Notes: generated from the letters alone by a model not told the origin. Counted from the first letter of the stretch, positions 19,539 to 38,090 are shown. The stretch: 56,257 nucleotides of DNA from Dinochytrium kinnereticum (GCA_027604005.1 JADGJT010000098.1:9146-65402), one strand, 5' to 3'. Numbers and translations: made by a program.

Positions 19539-22500
19539 CTATTCTGCTGTTTCTGGTTCTGGCATTTGCCACCTGAAATAGCTCAAGTGTTTTAACTCTG
19601 TTAGCTTTACGTTTTCCATGCGAAGGACGTCATCCATGCTCAGAGGAAGAACTTTTGGTTTCGGAATCTGTCCACGAGGTTCATGATTCTTGACGGAGAT
19701 TAGACTTTGGAGACGAGATGAAGGTGTAAAATCAGTTGAAAGGTTATCCATCGATACTACAGCCGACGTGACGCCAGCCTCCATTAGTTGATAATTTCTT
19801 TCATTACTCTCAACTGAGGGCGACAAGCTCTCGGGCAACGGTATCTCCATCGCTCTCGCCTCGGTAGTCATGGATGCCAAAGATTGTCCTCGGGTGCTTA
19901 ATTTGCCGTCGTCGTCGTCATCATGCAGTGCAGCCTCTCCAGCAGTAGACCTATTCGAAAAGTTAACACGTGAAGCCGTCCTCGGCCGCGACCCTGGCAG
20001 AATCTCCACAGCTTGATCGGCGAACATGACCACAGAATTCGCACGACTCCCACCACTTGCAACACGTGGAGTTAAAGCCGGCTGAATAACGCTTGCGGAT
20101 CGTGACGCAGTTTGCCTGGCGCTTGCAGCTCGAGAGTGGAGCAAGGATTTAGATGATGCTTTTTCTAGGATACTGCTGGATCGGGACCGCGAATGATTGC
20201 TTCCGAGGACGGCTTGACTCCCAAGCGCGAGCATGCTGCCTGAATTCTGAAGGCTTAGAGAACTTAAAAACGTGGATCTGGTTTCGTCAGGAACTTCACT
20301 AGGTTCTTCAGGCTCAAACAGCAATGCAGTCCCACGTCTCGATCTCTCTACGATCTTTTGCTGAATCTCCGCCATCTCTTCAGCCGTGAAAACAGGTACC
20401 TCTTCCTTTGGAGGCGGCGCATTCTTCTTTGCCTCAGACGACGAAGCCGACCCACCTATTCTTGCTAACTTGCCGGAGTTTATGAGAGGCTCTGGTGATC
20501 CTGGCATAGAAAGAGAGCCCAGAGTTGTGACGTCGTTTAAGTCCCGTTCATATTGATTGTCCTCGATAAGACCAAGTTCAATCATTGGATCGGTCGGCAT
20601 GCCGGTTGTGAGGTCGCGGAAAGGGAGATCGGAGAAGCGGGTGACAAGACGAGTGGCTGCTTTTTTGTTTCGAAGGGCAGTATCCGCCATTTGACTGAAC
20701 TTTGAGAGGCGGCGGTCTTTTCGGGGCTTTTTTTTTTTTGGTTAAATTGAGTGAGTTATATCTGGGATGATTCTGGTTTGTTTTTGTTTTAAAGGATCTG
20801 GGAATGACAGGGGTTGGACTCACGTCTTGGCGTTGGGATGCGACATCGATACCCCATACTTCGAGAGTTTGTGCTGATATGCCAATTTTGCGGTCAAGAG
20901 ATATCATCATTGGCATTGCTCTGACCACGCTTCCTCTCTGGAAAAAAAAAAAACAAAAACGTTATATTAACTCATGGTGATTTCAAACCTGAAGATTACC
21001 TGTTTCGCCAAATGACTTGCCACCCTTTTCGCAATGCCCAGCTTAAACAAAGCAGGATCAGGAGGAAGCTGAACTTTTTTCGCATCATCCAATCCAGTCT
21101 TTTGAGAATCATCGACAGGCCCTGATTCCTTGCTGGTCTCATCGTCGTTTACGTCTTTTGGTATAATCCGGCTCAAATTAGGGTGCATCTCAGCCTCTAT
21201 CTGAAGGTACTTTGGTGTTCGGTAATGCTCTGGGATGGTTTCGTGAAGCAGGAAAAAGGGGGGCCGCTTTTGGCTTTTCTGCGAAAACACGGGCGTTGGT
21301 TTCATCAGAGGACATAAATTTATTTAAAAAAAAAAATAAATAAAATAGAGAATGCTGAAGAGACCTACATCTTTTTTTTGACCGGCTTTGTTTTGTTCTT
21401 CGATCACGTGTCGCTTGTGGGCGTCTTCAAGTTTTTGGCGTTTCAAACGGGACCGCTCGGCTTTGCAGAGGAGTTCTTGACGGATTTGCTCATGATATTC
21501 TTGGCGCCTTAGTTCGAGGTACCGAATAATCGCTTCCGAGCGCTATAATAGAATAATGGTTTAAGTAGAGCAGTTGAAAAAATAGTTACGAACTTGGACT
21601 TTGAGTCGTTCTTCGCGCCGTTCAACGTCGTGGTTTTCGTTGTGTTGGCGCCGAGGGCGAGGCGGGACCTTGGGCTTTACGTGTTTTAATCTGTGTATTG
21701 AGATCATATTGAGAAGGTTGATCAGTGATCAACGTAATCTGGGGAATTATTATATCAAGAGATACAAACTTATCGGATAATGATTCTCCACGTCTACCAT
21801 CTTTTCTATCCGCCGTCAATATCTTTTCATGCGCAGATGCAGTTGCCGAGGAAACCTCCGACTTGGACATATTCCTTCCGTTTTTGACGACACCAGCAGC
21901 GTCTCCTGTTGATCCGATCCTACTAGTCCCAGAAGACGCATCAGGTGGTGTCTTTTGATTATTTGATTCATGTGAAGATTGATATGATGAATGGGCTGAA
22001 TCGTGCTGATCTTTACTCCTCCCCTCGCCATCTTTTTGTGGAAACTCTGGATTTCTGAACCCCACCCCGCCTTCTTCATAATCATCCTCATTGGTTGTGC
22101 TAAAGACTCGCTGGTCATCGCCCTTGAAATTACCACAAGCAAAAACATATAAGAACGTTTCAAAGCCTTTCCTTATAGAGCAAAAAAAAAAACAACGAAG
22201 TGAAATAATAACTGACTGTTGTGCTCCGTCTTCCAAACCCCGCAGCAGTCGCAGCCCTCACTATCATATGAGGTTCAGGGTATCCAACCGAAGCAGACAA
22301 CGCCGTTCCAGGTGACAAGTTCACAGCCGTCTCCAAAGCCTTCACCCCCAGTCTAGTCGCAAAAGTAACAATCCTATCCACCATATCTTCCTCACTCTGG
22401 GTCCTAAACCCAATGCTCTCAAAGCTCTCTTCCCCTCTAGTCGAATAGGACACAGTTCTCGCACTTCCTCTACATGTCGTGGCACTGGAAGGTGTCGATG

Positions 22501-23095
22501 TTTCGGCTAGCATTCGACTCAGGTTTGACATGGCGTCGGAGTTGACGGAGGAGGTGGTGTCGGGACGTGTCATGCGTGGTCGGGAGGGTGAATAACTTTG
22601 CTCTTGGCGGATTCCGCCGAAACTTCTTGGCGTCATACCGGCACTGAAACCTCTAAGTGGTATGGTGAGGGAAGGAGCGCCGGTGAGGAGAGCGGAGAGA
22701 GAGGATTGAGGCTCGTGTCTTGGGGGTTGTCGACCGGTATACTGGTTGTCTCCAGCAAACACGGTTGTTCCATGCAGGTCCCACCATTCAAAGTCTCTCT
22801 CAATCTTATCTTCCAAAGATGAGGAGCTTAACTTCCAGCCTTCATCTCCAGAATCCTCCTCCTCCGAATCAAAGAGGTCTGGCTCATCTTCAGAACGGAA
22901 AAGGTCGCCAGGAGCCGATCGTCTCTCTCTTCCTTTACCTTCCTCTAATAATGCGTTACCCGTCCCTCGACACCTCCCGATATCTTCTGGTCGATGGATC
23001 TTTCTTTTCCATGATGCGTTCCCCAAGAAGCCGTCATGAGGTCCAACGTCAGCTCGTGTTGACCCATTGACCTCACTAAGGGTTGCGAAGCCCAT
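19539..23095 (-). CDS. unrecognised charged, partly coiled-coil protein
   Basis: Seven exons (minus strand): 23095-22217, 22122-21770, 21690-21594, 21542-21369, 21278-21000, 20937-20824 and 20726-19539, giving 1,027 residues with all phases fitting. Residues 1-440 are Ser-rich and acidic. A helical, basic segment follows (RYLELRRQEYHEQIRQELL ... RLKRQKLEDAHKRHVIEE), then a segment that looks folded and conserved (PFFLLHETIPEHYRTPKYL; LFKLGIAKRVASHLAKQRG; RKIGISAQTLEVWGIDV) and RRLSKFSQMADTALRNKK. The last 350 residues are low complexity and Ser-rich. I cannot assign a family. The sixth intron uses an A-tract acceptor (A-run then AG) with no pyrimidine tract. An upstream 5' exon near 23100-23250 is possible. 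Confidence 0.72.
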
Positions 23096-23714
23096 TCTTT
23101 ATGGGATTGTCAGTTTCGATTTCTGACAATTCTGTTCTTGTGTGTGTGAGAAGGACAGGGATGTCTTTCACCAAGGAATTGATGTCTGGGTCTGATGATT
23201 CCGTTTTAACACTGCGCTGAAGAACAAATTCAAACAAGTCTATTATCCTACTTATTCCAATAATAAAAAAAGCCGATGAAAAGGTTTCGAAACCAAACAA
23301 AAGTGAACTCCAATAAGCCAGCCACAGCTGGCAAACCATCGAAAAACCGCCACCCCCCCCAACCCCCTCCAAAAAAAAAGAAAAGAAAAAAAAAGAAACA
23401 ACAAAAACAAAGTAGAGCTTATGAAGATTGAGAAATAGGTTTCAAGTATTAGCCAAAGAAAAGAAAAAAAAAAATTAAAAAAACATAAAGGAAAAAACAC
23501 AAAAAACAAAAACAGCTTGCATCAGAAATCGGTCTTTAAAACAACGACGAGAAAGAAAAGAAGAAGTAAGAAAGAAAGAAAGAAAGAAAGAAGAAGGAAA
23601 AAAAAAAGACGAGAGGAAGGATAAACGAAAAAAAACAACAACTACAAGACAAACAGACAACATCAAAAGCGATCAAATCAACCTCATCCAAACTCTCACA
23701 CCATAAAAACAACA
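23096..23714. other. intergenic, A-rich on plus strand, with AAAG microsatellite
   Basis: Spacer between two tandem minus-strand genes. It contains long A-runs and an (AAAG)n tract at about 23571-23592. On the minus strand, about 23090-23245 is an open, protein-like stretch directly upstream of the 23095 start codon but in another frame; it may be 5' UTR or a missed exon. Confidence 0.5.
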
Positions 23715-26700
23715 TCAAGCATAAAGCTCCGAAACCCCATAATATTCCCTGTAGAGCGTAGTAACTTTCTCCAAAGCCTTAGGCCCAAACAAAGCATCAA
23801 GCCCCGAGATGCCTTTCGCCCCCAACCCCCTTCCCTCCTCCTCCGCAAAGATGCTCAACCGAACAGATGCTTCTCCAACCGTTCCCAAAAACTCTCGAAT
23901 CTCCGGCAAGAACGCCGAGTGGAACGATACGAGACCGTCAACGGGTGATCGGGCTTTCAGCAAGGCGGACTCAACCTCGGCAGGTCTGACGGCATCGCAC
24001 GCAGTATCATGTCCAGCAACCTTCCTCATAACCGAAACGACGGCAGGAGAAACGTCACCCCCATTCTCATCAAACCATTGACTCAATCTGGCCGAAATGG
24101 CAGCAATCCCTCCATCCCCCATCCCCCCACCAAGTCTCGCCCCCAACCACACCAAAAACCCATTAACAACACCTCCCCTCTCATCCCCCAAAGCGCCAGT
24201 GATCGAGACACCGCCAAAACCCGCAAACGCCACGCCCAGATCCCTCGCTAATCTCGGTGGGGAGAGGTCATGAGCGCAGGTCTGCTCCCACTCCAACCGA
24301 GCGCCAAGGGATCTCAGCAGATCGACCCCGGCGCAGGTGGATCTCGATCGAGAGGGTGGTGGTGGTGGTGGGGTGTGAGACCCTCCAATCGTTTGGAGGA
24401 GGCTGGGGTCGAGGGTTGAGGCGTCGCAGAGGAGAAAGACTGAGACTTGGAAACGGCGAGCGTGGGCTGACATGATGGCTGTCACGCGTTGAGGGATGGT
24501 GAAGGTTGAGTTTGGTGAAAGTGAGTGTGAGTGTGATGCGGAAGAGTGTGTCGAGGATTTCATCACGATGCCGTCGGATTCGGCTTCATCCGAATCATCT
24601 GAGGCAACAACGAGAGGGGAAGCAGCGACCAACGGTGACGACGTGGGTGGAACAGCCGACTTGGTCTTCACAGCCTGCTGCTTCCGACCAGACGCCGACA
24701 AGCCGCCACCTCCGACAGCCGGAATTTCAACCAACGCCATGATGACATCCAATTGGGCGTCCAGCAACGCTGTAGCAAGAGGCTGGTACCCAATCCACTG
24801 GAGCGCTCTCAACTCCAAAACCTGCCACAAAGCCAAAATCAATGGCCTTCCAACCTGCAAAAGAGTTGGAGAGGTCGATGCCAATGTCACCTTGCCAGCC
24901 GAATCCTTTGATGCCGAAACCCCCGAAAGAGAAGAAAGATCCACATTAGCATGAGGGGTAGGCCGCGGTTGATGAGCATGTCTCCCACCAACGCCTGCCC
25001 CCCCAATTCGACTGGCAACTCCCTCCCTCCCTACAACCGACCCAGCAATGTGAAGGACAAACCTTCTCGTCTCCTTTGGATGCACGGCCATCATATTCCT
25101 CACGACAATGTTCAGCAACGTTGAAATGAGTTTCAACTTTCTCGCCAAGACAAAGTTGCTTCGAGGGGTGGAGGATGAATCTGAGATGGCCGAGATCTGA
25201 ATCCTATCCAGTAACGAGAACGTTGAGGCGATCCACGCATGACCCTTCTCTCCAAACAATGACGCAACAAGCTTTTGATGCGCGAGTGCGTCACCAGTTG
25301 GAGGGACGGAGGATGTGGTTCCAGGGACCAACGAGATGTGCACGGGCTTGGGTCCAAGGGTTTGGAAGGCAATGTTCAACGTAATCCTGTCTTCAAGCAC
25401 CGTAGGGTGAGCCATTGAGACGCTTTCCTCAAAGTAGAAGGTGGAAGGCGGAGCAGGGGCAACTTGACCCGCCACATTGGGCTTAACATCAGGGTAAGTT
25501 GACGCGCCACCCGTCAAGCTGGAGAGGTTGGAGTGAAGTTCATGGGCTTGCAGGTACTCCCTTGCCACAGCAACGTTAACGCGTTGACTCTCAACCATAT
25601 AAGCGACGCATTCATTGATAGCGTGAGGGGGAGCTCCAGCCGCAATCGCAATGTTACGAGCGTGAAGCGACATATGACCTCTCTGAATACCCTCCGTCGA
25701 CAAAGCCCTCAGTGCCGCAAAGTTCTGCGCAAGCCCCACTGCCACCATAGCCATCGCAAGAGCCTTGGAATCAGGGTAACCCATCATCCCAAGTGTGTAG
25801 TTGAAGACAGGGTTGGTGCTCAACACACCACCGCGCGTTCCAACCGATATAGGCAGCTCAAGCTCTCCACAAAAGAAGAGACCCTTCCCAGTCGGCTCCG
25901 ACGCATCCCAAGAGGCCCCAACCTCCCGCTCAACCCAATACCTCGTAAGAGGCCTGTACCCAAACCGAGTGGGAAGCGTCGCTGCCGAATCAAACTCCTC
26001 ATCCCTAAAACACCCAACACCATCCCGCCCTTCAACCTCTGCCGCAGCTGAAACGGCCGCCCAGGCATGAGCAGAGGCTTCAATCGCTCTCCAGTCCTGG
26101 CCAGTGGCAACAGCAACGGCATCAATCCCATTCATGATTCCCTTATTGTGAGTGGCCGCTCGGAATGGATCATCCGATGCCCATTGAGTTGCCTCAATGA
26201 TCTTGCCTGCGACCGTGCGCCCTGGAATGGATTTGTACCCTAACGCCGGAACGGGGATGCGGAAGGTTGCCCTTGCCAGGCGTTCGACGCAGAGGTTGGA
26301 GACGATGCGGAGGCCGATTCGCGCATGACCGTTGGGGGTTGTACCACGGACCATTGAAGCAAGTGTGGATGCTACACCCTCTGCGACGGTACTGGCGGCA
26401 TTGGCTCCCATAGCATCGCAAACATCCAAATGGAAGTGAACCACGAGCCACCGCGAATTGTCGGTACCAGCCGGAGGAGGCAGCAGCTCATCCAAAGAAA
26501 CAATCTCGACCTTCTTCTCCGTGGTCTTATCGGCAACATCACTCTCTTTCCCCCACCTCATCATCCCGTTCGAGGCAAAACGGGTGGCATTTCGCTTCGG
26601 GGTTCGAACAGTCATGTTGACCACTCCTCCTCCTCGGGAAACCATGCCGGGGACAAAGGTGTTGGCGAGGTGGATGAGATCGGACTTGGACGCGCGAATG

Positions 26701-27613
26701 ACCTGGGCAGCGGAGAGAACGTCTGCCACGTCGCAGAGGGTTACCTGGGCAAAGATGATGTTGCGCTCGGAAGTGGTGGCTTTGAAGCCACCGTGAGCTC
26801 CAAACGTCTTTGCGGCACCGGAAACGGCTGCAACGACAGAGGGCTCTTCGACGGCCATTGGAATGACTGTGGGTGTTGAGTTGATGACAAAATTCAACGC
26901 AAGGCCGACGGGGACTCCCAGGGTGCTATTTTAAAAAACCAACAACACCAACAAGAACAACAGCAAGATGGCGATTGATTAGAGAAGAGTGAAAGCAAAA
27001 CAACAACAAGAAACCCCTACCCAACACAATTCTCAATCATGTTATTGGCAATCTGCTCATCCAGCCCACGAACCGGGAACGGTTCATCCGCCAAAGTTCC
27101 CACATCCAACCCAGCCAAGGACGCAGTAGATCCATAACCCCTCTTCAACTCCAAATTGGCGGGCAAAGATAAAAGCGAATCCGTCGACCGCGAGGTAGCC
27201 AACTCGGTTTCAGGCGTCGATGCCGCTGATGAAGTCGAAGGGGAGGTGGAAGGGTTTGAGAAAAGCGAAGGAAAGAACAGCCTCAATTGATTCTGACGCT
27301 CCCTTAACGCCTTCTTATGGAACCCTGACCAAAAAGATGGGTGGTTGACATCGGCCTGCAATGCTGCTGGGGGTGGCGAGCGCGAGAGCGCTTGAGGATC
27401 GACTGCGTCTGCTAGCAGGGTTTGTTGGGAGGTGGGAATGATCGGACTTGTGGCAGAGTCGGGATGGTCGCCGCCGATGGGTCTGCCGGGCACTGCCTTG
27501 CTGACACTCAGTGGGCCATTAGTTGTCGGCACGGTCCGGGGTAGTTCCACAGTCATGGTGTTGGTGGGAGGTGGGTGGCTATACCGCTGTTGGAAGGATT
27601 GATGATCGGCCAT
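23715..27613 (-). CDS. class II HMG-CoA reductase with long C-terminal extension
   Basis: Predicted to reduce HMG-CoA to mevalonate, the key step toward sterols. Two exons (27613-27021 and 26925-23715) give 1,267 residues. The catalytic region (about 120-650) carries class II rather than class I signatures: MIENCVGTLGVPVGLALNF, VIPMAVEEPSVVAA, GGGVVNM, DAMGANA, NLCVERLARA, NKGIMNGIDAVAVATG and GHMSLHARNIAIAAGA. Residues equivalent to the catalytic Glu, Lys, Asp and His are present (E194, K459, D466, H619). There is no N-terminal membrane or sterol-sensing region, unlike the usual fungal class I enzyme. Two insertions enlarge the domain. Residues about 655-1267 form an extension I do not recognise, with folded-looking blocks separated by a Ser-rich linker. 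The start is the ATG at 27613; about 195 low-complexity residues precede the domain core. Confidence 0.9.
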
Positions 27614-27715
27614 GATGGTCGATGCGTTGAGCGTTTGTAACAAGATGGAGGAGAAAGGAGAGGCAAGAAAGAGATGGTGAGCTACAACCCCAGGGTTCAG
27701 CACGACGCTCCAAGT

Positions 27716-27728
27716 TATATAATATAAA
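27716..27728 (-). promoter_or_regulatory. TATA-like element upstream of HMG-CoA reductase
   Basis: On the minus strand the sequence reads TTTATATTATATAA, about 105-115 nt upstream of the ATG at 27613. It is a good match to a TATA box and is in a reasonable position given a leader of about 70-80 nt. Confidence 0.5.
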
Positions 27729-28327
27729 AGGCAAGTCGACCAGCGACTTGGCTCCCATGCGCAATCCAACTCCAAACCAAGTGTATGCAAACCCCAGATA
27801 ATCAGGCTTCCTGGGGTGCTGGTGATGGGGAGGTTTGGTGGTGGGGGGTGATCTTTGATCGTCCCCTCAAAAACCAATTCCAGAATTCAGCCCACCGCCG
27901 TCCCCATCCCCAAATATCGCCGTTGACTTGAGCCCGAGGACCCCATCCCCATCCACCCTAAAGCAGCCAGAGCTCTTCACACCAGAACCAAGCATGCACA
28001 CACATCGAGTAATGGATGCATTACCACGGGCATACATAAGAAACACTCACACACAGGGATGGAGACAGAAACTGAGGGCAAAAGCCAAGTATCCGATGCA
28101 ATGCAATGCGATGGGGAAAATGGGATGGGCAGAATACGACGGGGGAGGTGCTATGCAGTGCAGTGCAGGTGCAGCGGGTGGTGTGGGGGTGGGGCTCAAC
28201 TGCTGCTCCCAATTCTTCTTTCTTTTTTCGCTCTTAATGGGTTTTTTTTTGCGTCATCATGCGATTCGCTTTTTTTTTTAAAGCCAGCCAATTGACGTGG
28301 AACCACAAACCAGCTTGCATTTGAGCC

Positions 28328-28347
28328 ATGCATGCATGCATGCATCC

Positions 28348-28392
<45 letters not shown>
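28328..28392. repeat. (CATG)n and (GA)n microsatellites
   Basis: Short (ATGC)n run at about 28328-28345, then a pure AG dinucleotide run from 28351 to 28392, continued by degenerate GAGAGGGA-type sequence to about 28435. Confidence 0.9.
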
Positions 28393-28398
<6 letters not shown>

Positions 28399-28665
28399 GG
28401 AGAGGGAGATGGAGAGATAGAGAGAGAGGGAGAGGGCGTGGTAAGAGCAGTGTTGCAGTGTTGTAGTGGAGCACACCTCACCTTTTTGTTTTCCTTCTTT
28501 CTTTTTCTTTATGAGTGAGAGAGAGAATGAGAGGATGAGGGTGATAGTCACAATGATAATGAATGAATGAATGACAGTAGGGATGATGATGATGATGGAT
28601 GGCAGCAATGCAGTGAGAGAGTAGAGAAGTAGAGAAGTAGAGAAGGAGAGAATGTAGAGTGTTTT

Positions 28666-28666
28666 A

Positions 28667-28700
<34 letters not shown>

Positions 28701-28812
28701 GTGCTGCTTATGCTGCCTGCTTGCTGGCGTGTTATTTATTTTATTATTTATTTATTTAATTTGTTTATCATCCTCATCAATTTAATTAATTAATTAATTA
28801 ATTAATTAATAA
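28666..28812. repeat. (ATT)n and (TTAA)n microsatellites
   Basis: ATT trinucleotide run at about 28666-28700 and a TTAA/ATTA tetranucleotide run at about 28780-28812, separated by TTTA-rich sequence. A second ATT run follows at about 28851-28870. Confidence 0.9.
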
Positions 28813-29142
28813 TTGAGACATATTAATATGTATTATTTAGTGCATCTTATATATTATTATTATTATTATTTAATTCCTTCTCCCCTCTCCATATATTAGA
28901 TGGATGGATGGGCTGATTTCTGTCATTGTGACACAACCATCTCTTTCTATTTTATATACATAATAATATTCAATTCATTCATATTAATTATTATTATTTT
29001 ATCAATTATCATTAATTTTATTAACAACACTCATAACATCTATTATAATACATCTATTATAATTAAATTCATTCAACACATCAATAATAAATAATATTTT
29101 AACCTCTCCCCCCCCTTTATTCATTCATTTTATACAATACAC

Positions 29143-29143
29143 G

Positions 29144-29173
<30 letters not shown>
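29143..29173. repeat. (CAA)n microsatellite
   Basis: About ten CAA units, just downstream of the SMC3 stop codon on the transcribed (minus) orientation, where it reads (TTG)n. Confidence 0.9.
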
Positions 29174-29174
<1 letters not shown>

Positions 29175-29229
29175 ACGTGAGAAGAACTAGAAACCACCCA
29201 CCCACTGCTGACGGACTGCTACTGGCCTA

Positions 29230-35417
<6,188 letters not shown>

Positions 35418-36224
35418 TGCTTGTTAGGTATGTTGGGAGTGATGAGGTGTCCTTGGATGCAAGCCAACCAGATGCTGGATGTCCAAAGCACTGGACACAC
35501 AAAAATCTTTGGAGTATATTTTCTCGAGTTTATTTCATATACTTACTTATTTTTTTTTCTCTCTTCCTTCGCATCCATCCGCACGTCATGCCTTGTCCTT
35601 CTCAGGTTTGTTGATTAATAATGGCCCCCTCATGTACCCCGACCTTCCTGCTCGCCATTTCCCTTCCTCTCGCATTCACTGTAGTCTGTAGTCCATGGCT
35701 TCAACGCTTTGACTGCATTGAGATGCACACAGTTGACGCTGTAGTGACTGTTGTCCACCACAGAGGCGGAATGGGGCGGAAATGATGAAATTAAGACATT
35801 TGCACGTCAGTATGATCTCGGGCTACTACCCGAATGAATGTCTAATTATACCCAGATTTCTGATCGCTCACCGCATATCTGCCTTACCCTGTTCCCTTCA
35901 GACTCTCTCTGCACAATACCTTGTCTTCTTCGTAAACTAACGTTTCCTCACTTGCCTGCTGATTAGGTGCTTTGTGCTATTTTTGGATGGAGTGTGCGCC
36001 GTACTCACAGTAGGGGGGATGATATGCTGGTCTCTGATCATGGCAATCATATAACATTATCAAATAAAGACGTTTATTCCTCAGTAAACTACGTTGTGAT
36101 TCTTTGCTGTTCTCGTGCATTGAAGGGGTGGGCTCTTTTCGCATGTTATGAAGGGGTCGAAAGGCGGTTTTTTTCGAGTCCAGCTGGAGAAACCTCGAAA
36201 ATTTTCAGAAACCAACACAGCACT
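35418..36224. promoter_or_regulatory. divergent intergenic region (SMC3 / YRA1)
   Basis: 807 bp between two divergent start codons. Mixed composition with short open frames only. It must hold both promoters; no element was recognised with confidence. Confidence 0.5.
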
Positions 36225-37767
36225 ATGGACAAAATGGATATGGTGAGCGTAACTCCTCTACTGTTAGTGGCTGCTGTGGCTACCTATGGCATAGATAGAT
36301 AGATGCCGTTCCACATTCTACGTATCCTCTTCCCCTGAAGGCCAACACTGACTAATAACCTGTGGAATGCATTCAGGCCCTGGACGACATTATCAAAGTC
36401 ACCCCAAAGGAGAATGGCGGGGGAAGGGGCAAGCGAGGTGGCGGCGGTGGCAAGCCATTTGGTCGTAGAGGTTTAGTAGGCTCTGGTAATTGGAATAGAA
36501 ATTCCGGACCTGCACCATACAACGTAAGTTGATCGAAACTATCGCATTTCTAATATCCAAAACAATATGTTCTGACCATCATTACTTTCAAACAACCAGG
36601 TCCCCAAAAGAAGTGCTGATGAGCCTTGGAGGCATGATATGTTTGAAGGTGCCGATTTGAGGGAACGTTTGAGCACGGGTCCCACACGGGTTACTAAGAA
36701 TGGACGGGGGGGTTGGAGAGGTGCTGGTTCGTCGTCCGGACTCACCAGGGACCAATTTATGTCCTCTGGATTCTCCTCTTCTAGAGTTGCGAGCTCGGCT
36801 TTAAGGGCAGCGGTTGGGGGGCCATCGATGGGGAGGACCAACGACACAGTGTCAATTGTTGGATCCGCTGGAGGTGCTTCGAAAATCACGGTTTCGAATC
36901 TAGATTCACAGGCGACCGCTGAGGATGTTAAGGTTAGTAATGGCTTGTGGGCGTTTTTGAGAGTTTGCTTCTCTTCAGTTCGGAGTATTAGGACATTGTG
37001 GATGTTTTGGTGTTCTTCATATCATTGGAGTTATTGCAATTCTTTCCATGGCCTCATGATTTCTGCTCTACGGAAGGCCTTACGGATCCATACTATCTTT
37101 TTTACGGGACGTAAATCTGCATCTATCTGTCACTGGATAAGGAAATATATTTTGGCGTTTCGATTGAACCTGACACAAAATTCTCTCAACTCCTTGTGGA
37201 ATTCTGAACTAATTCATTCTCTGGAATTTCGCATTTTATAGGAAGTGTTTAAGGAGTTTGGGCGTATTCAGAAGTGCACTCTGTCGATAGATAACCATGG
37301 CAACGGTTTTGCGGAAATTGTGTTTGATAACCGGAGAAGTTCCCTTGCCGCTATAGAAAAGTACCACAATCAGATTGCCGATGGTATTGTATCCACCCTT
37401 TTTATTATTCTCTTGTGCTTTGCTATTGATTGAGTATTAACATTTCTAACATCTTTGATCTCATGATAGGGAAAACCCTAAAGGTTGTCGAGGTTAACCT
37501 TGGACTTTCCATCGCAGGCGCCTCAAAGTCTTTGGTTCCAGACGCGTAAGTGCCAAAGTTGTTTGTTCTTGTAGGGGCTAAGTTAATTGACTTTACTTTT
37601 CCAGTGCACGAGCGGCTGGACCGGTTGGAGTGGGTGGCGGTCTGTACTCGGATAGGATGGCGGCTGGGAATTTCGCGGCCCCGGTTGCGAATAGACCTCT
37701 ATCTGAGCGGCTGGGGAAGCGGCCCGAGAATGGCGGGGGTGGACCAACTTTCCACATAACGATTTAA
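36225..37767 (+). CDS. YRA1: mRNA export adaptor YRA1/ALYREF (RRM protein)
   Basis: Couples transcription and splicing to mRNA export within TREX, binding RNA and the helicase Sub2/UAP56. Exons 36225-36242, 36377-36523, 36600-36932, 37242-37383, 37470-37545 and 37605-37767 give 292 residues. The N-terminal UAP56-binding motif (MALDDIIKVTPKE) spans the first intron. A Gly/Arg-rich RNA-binding region and an RRM follow: RNP2 ITVSNL, RNP1 NGFAEIVF, ending KTLKVVEVNL. A second Gly/Arg-rich region closes the protein. The usual C-terminal second UAP56-binding motif (LDDELDxY type) is not visible. The third intron (309 bp, inside the RRM) is much longer than the others in this gene. Confidence 0.92.
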
Positions 37768-38090
37768 GTTCCTTACTGTATTCTGTTAGAAAGACTTGGA
37801 TGCTTCGTCTCTTTCTTGTCTTGCTTTATGGCTGCTGCCTTCTTTTTATGTTGTTGTGAAATATTTAGTTGATTGCGTTGGGCATCGTTGGGTGGCCACC
37901 CAGAAGCTTTTCCGGCTTTCATTCTGCGTATAATTTTGTTATGCAACCTGCGCAAAGTCATTATCCAGTATTCTTCTCTGCACCTGCACACCTTTGCCAT
38001 TCCCCGCCCTTTAGACACATCATGTTTCGTGACCGAAAGCCTTTTTCTGAAGTCCTGTACCTCAAAAGAAAGAAATTTCTGGAAGTCTGA
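37768..38090. other. tandem intergenic spacer
   Basis: 323 bp between YRA1 and the next plus-strand gene: 3' UTR, then promoter/leader. Nothing else recognised. Confidence 0.5.

Larger units (their letters stand above)
27731..29229. other. 1.5-kb microsatellite-rich intergenic spacer
   Basis: Between the 5' end of the reductase gene and the 3' end of SMC3 (both minus strand). It is full of simple repeats and AT-rich tracts. The open frames here are short or translate repeats, and none carries motifs. No RNA gene recognised. Confidence 0.7.

Noticed and set aside
27614..27877. Hydrophobic N-terminal extension of the HMG-CoA reductase as a membrane anchor
   Set aside because: The frame upstream of 27613 has no ATG start and contains a TATA-like element about 110 nt upstream, so it is promoter and leader.
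28234..28608. Open frame with long Ser-Leu repeats
   Set aside because: Translation of the (GA)n/(CT)n microsatellite; not a plausible gene.
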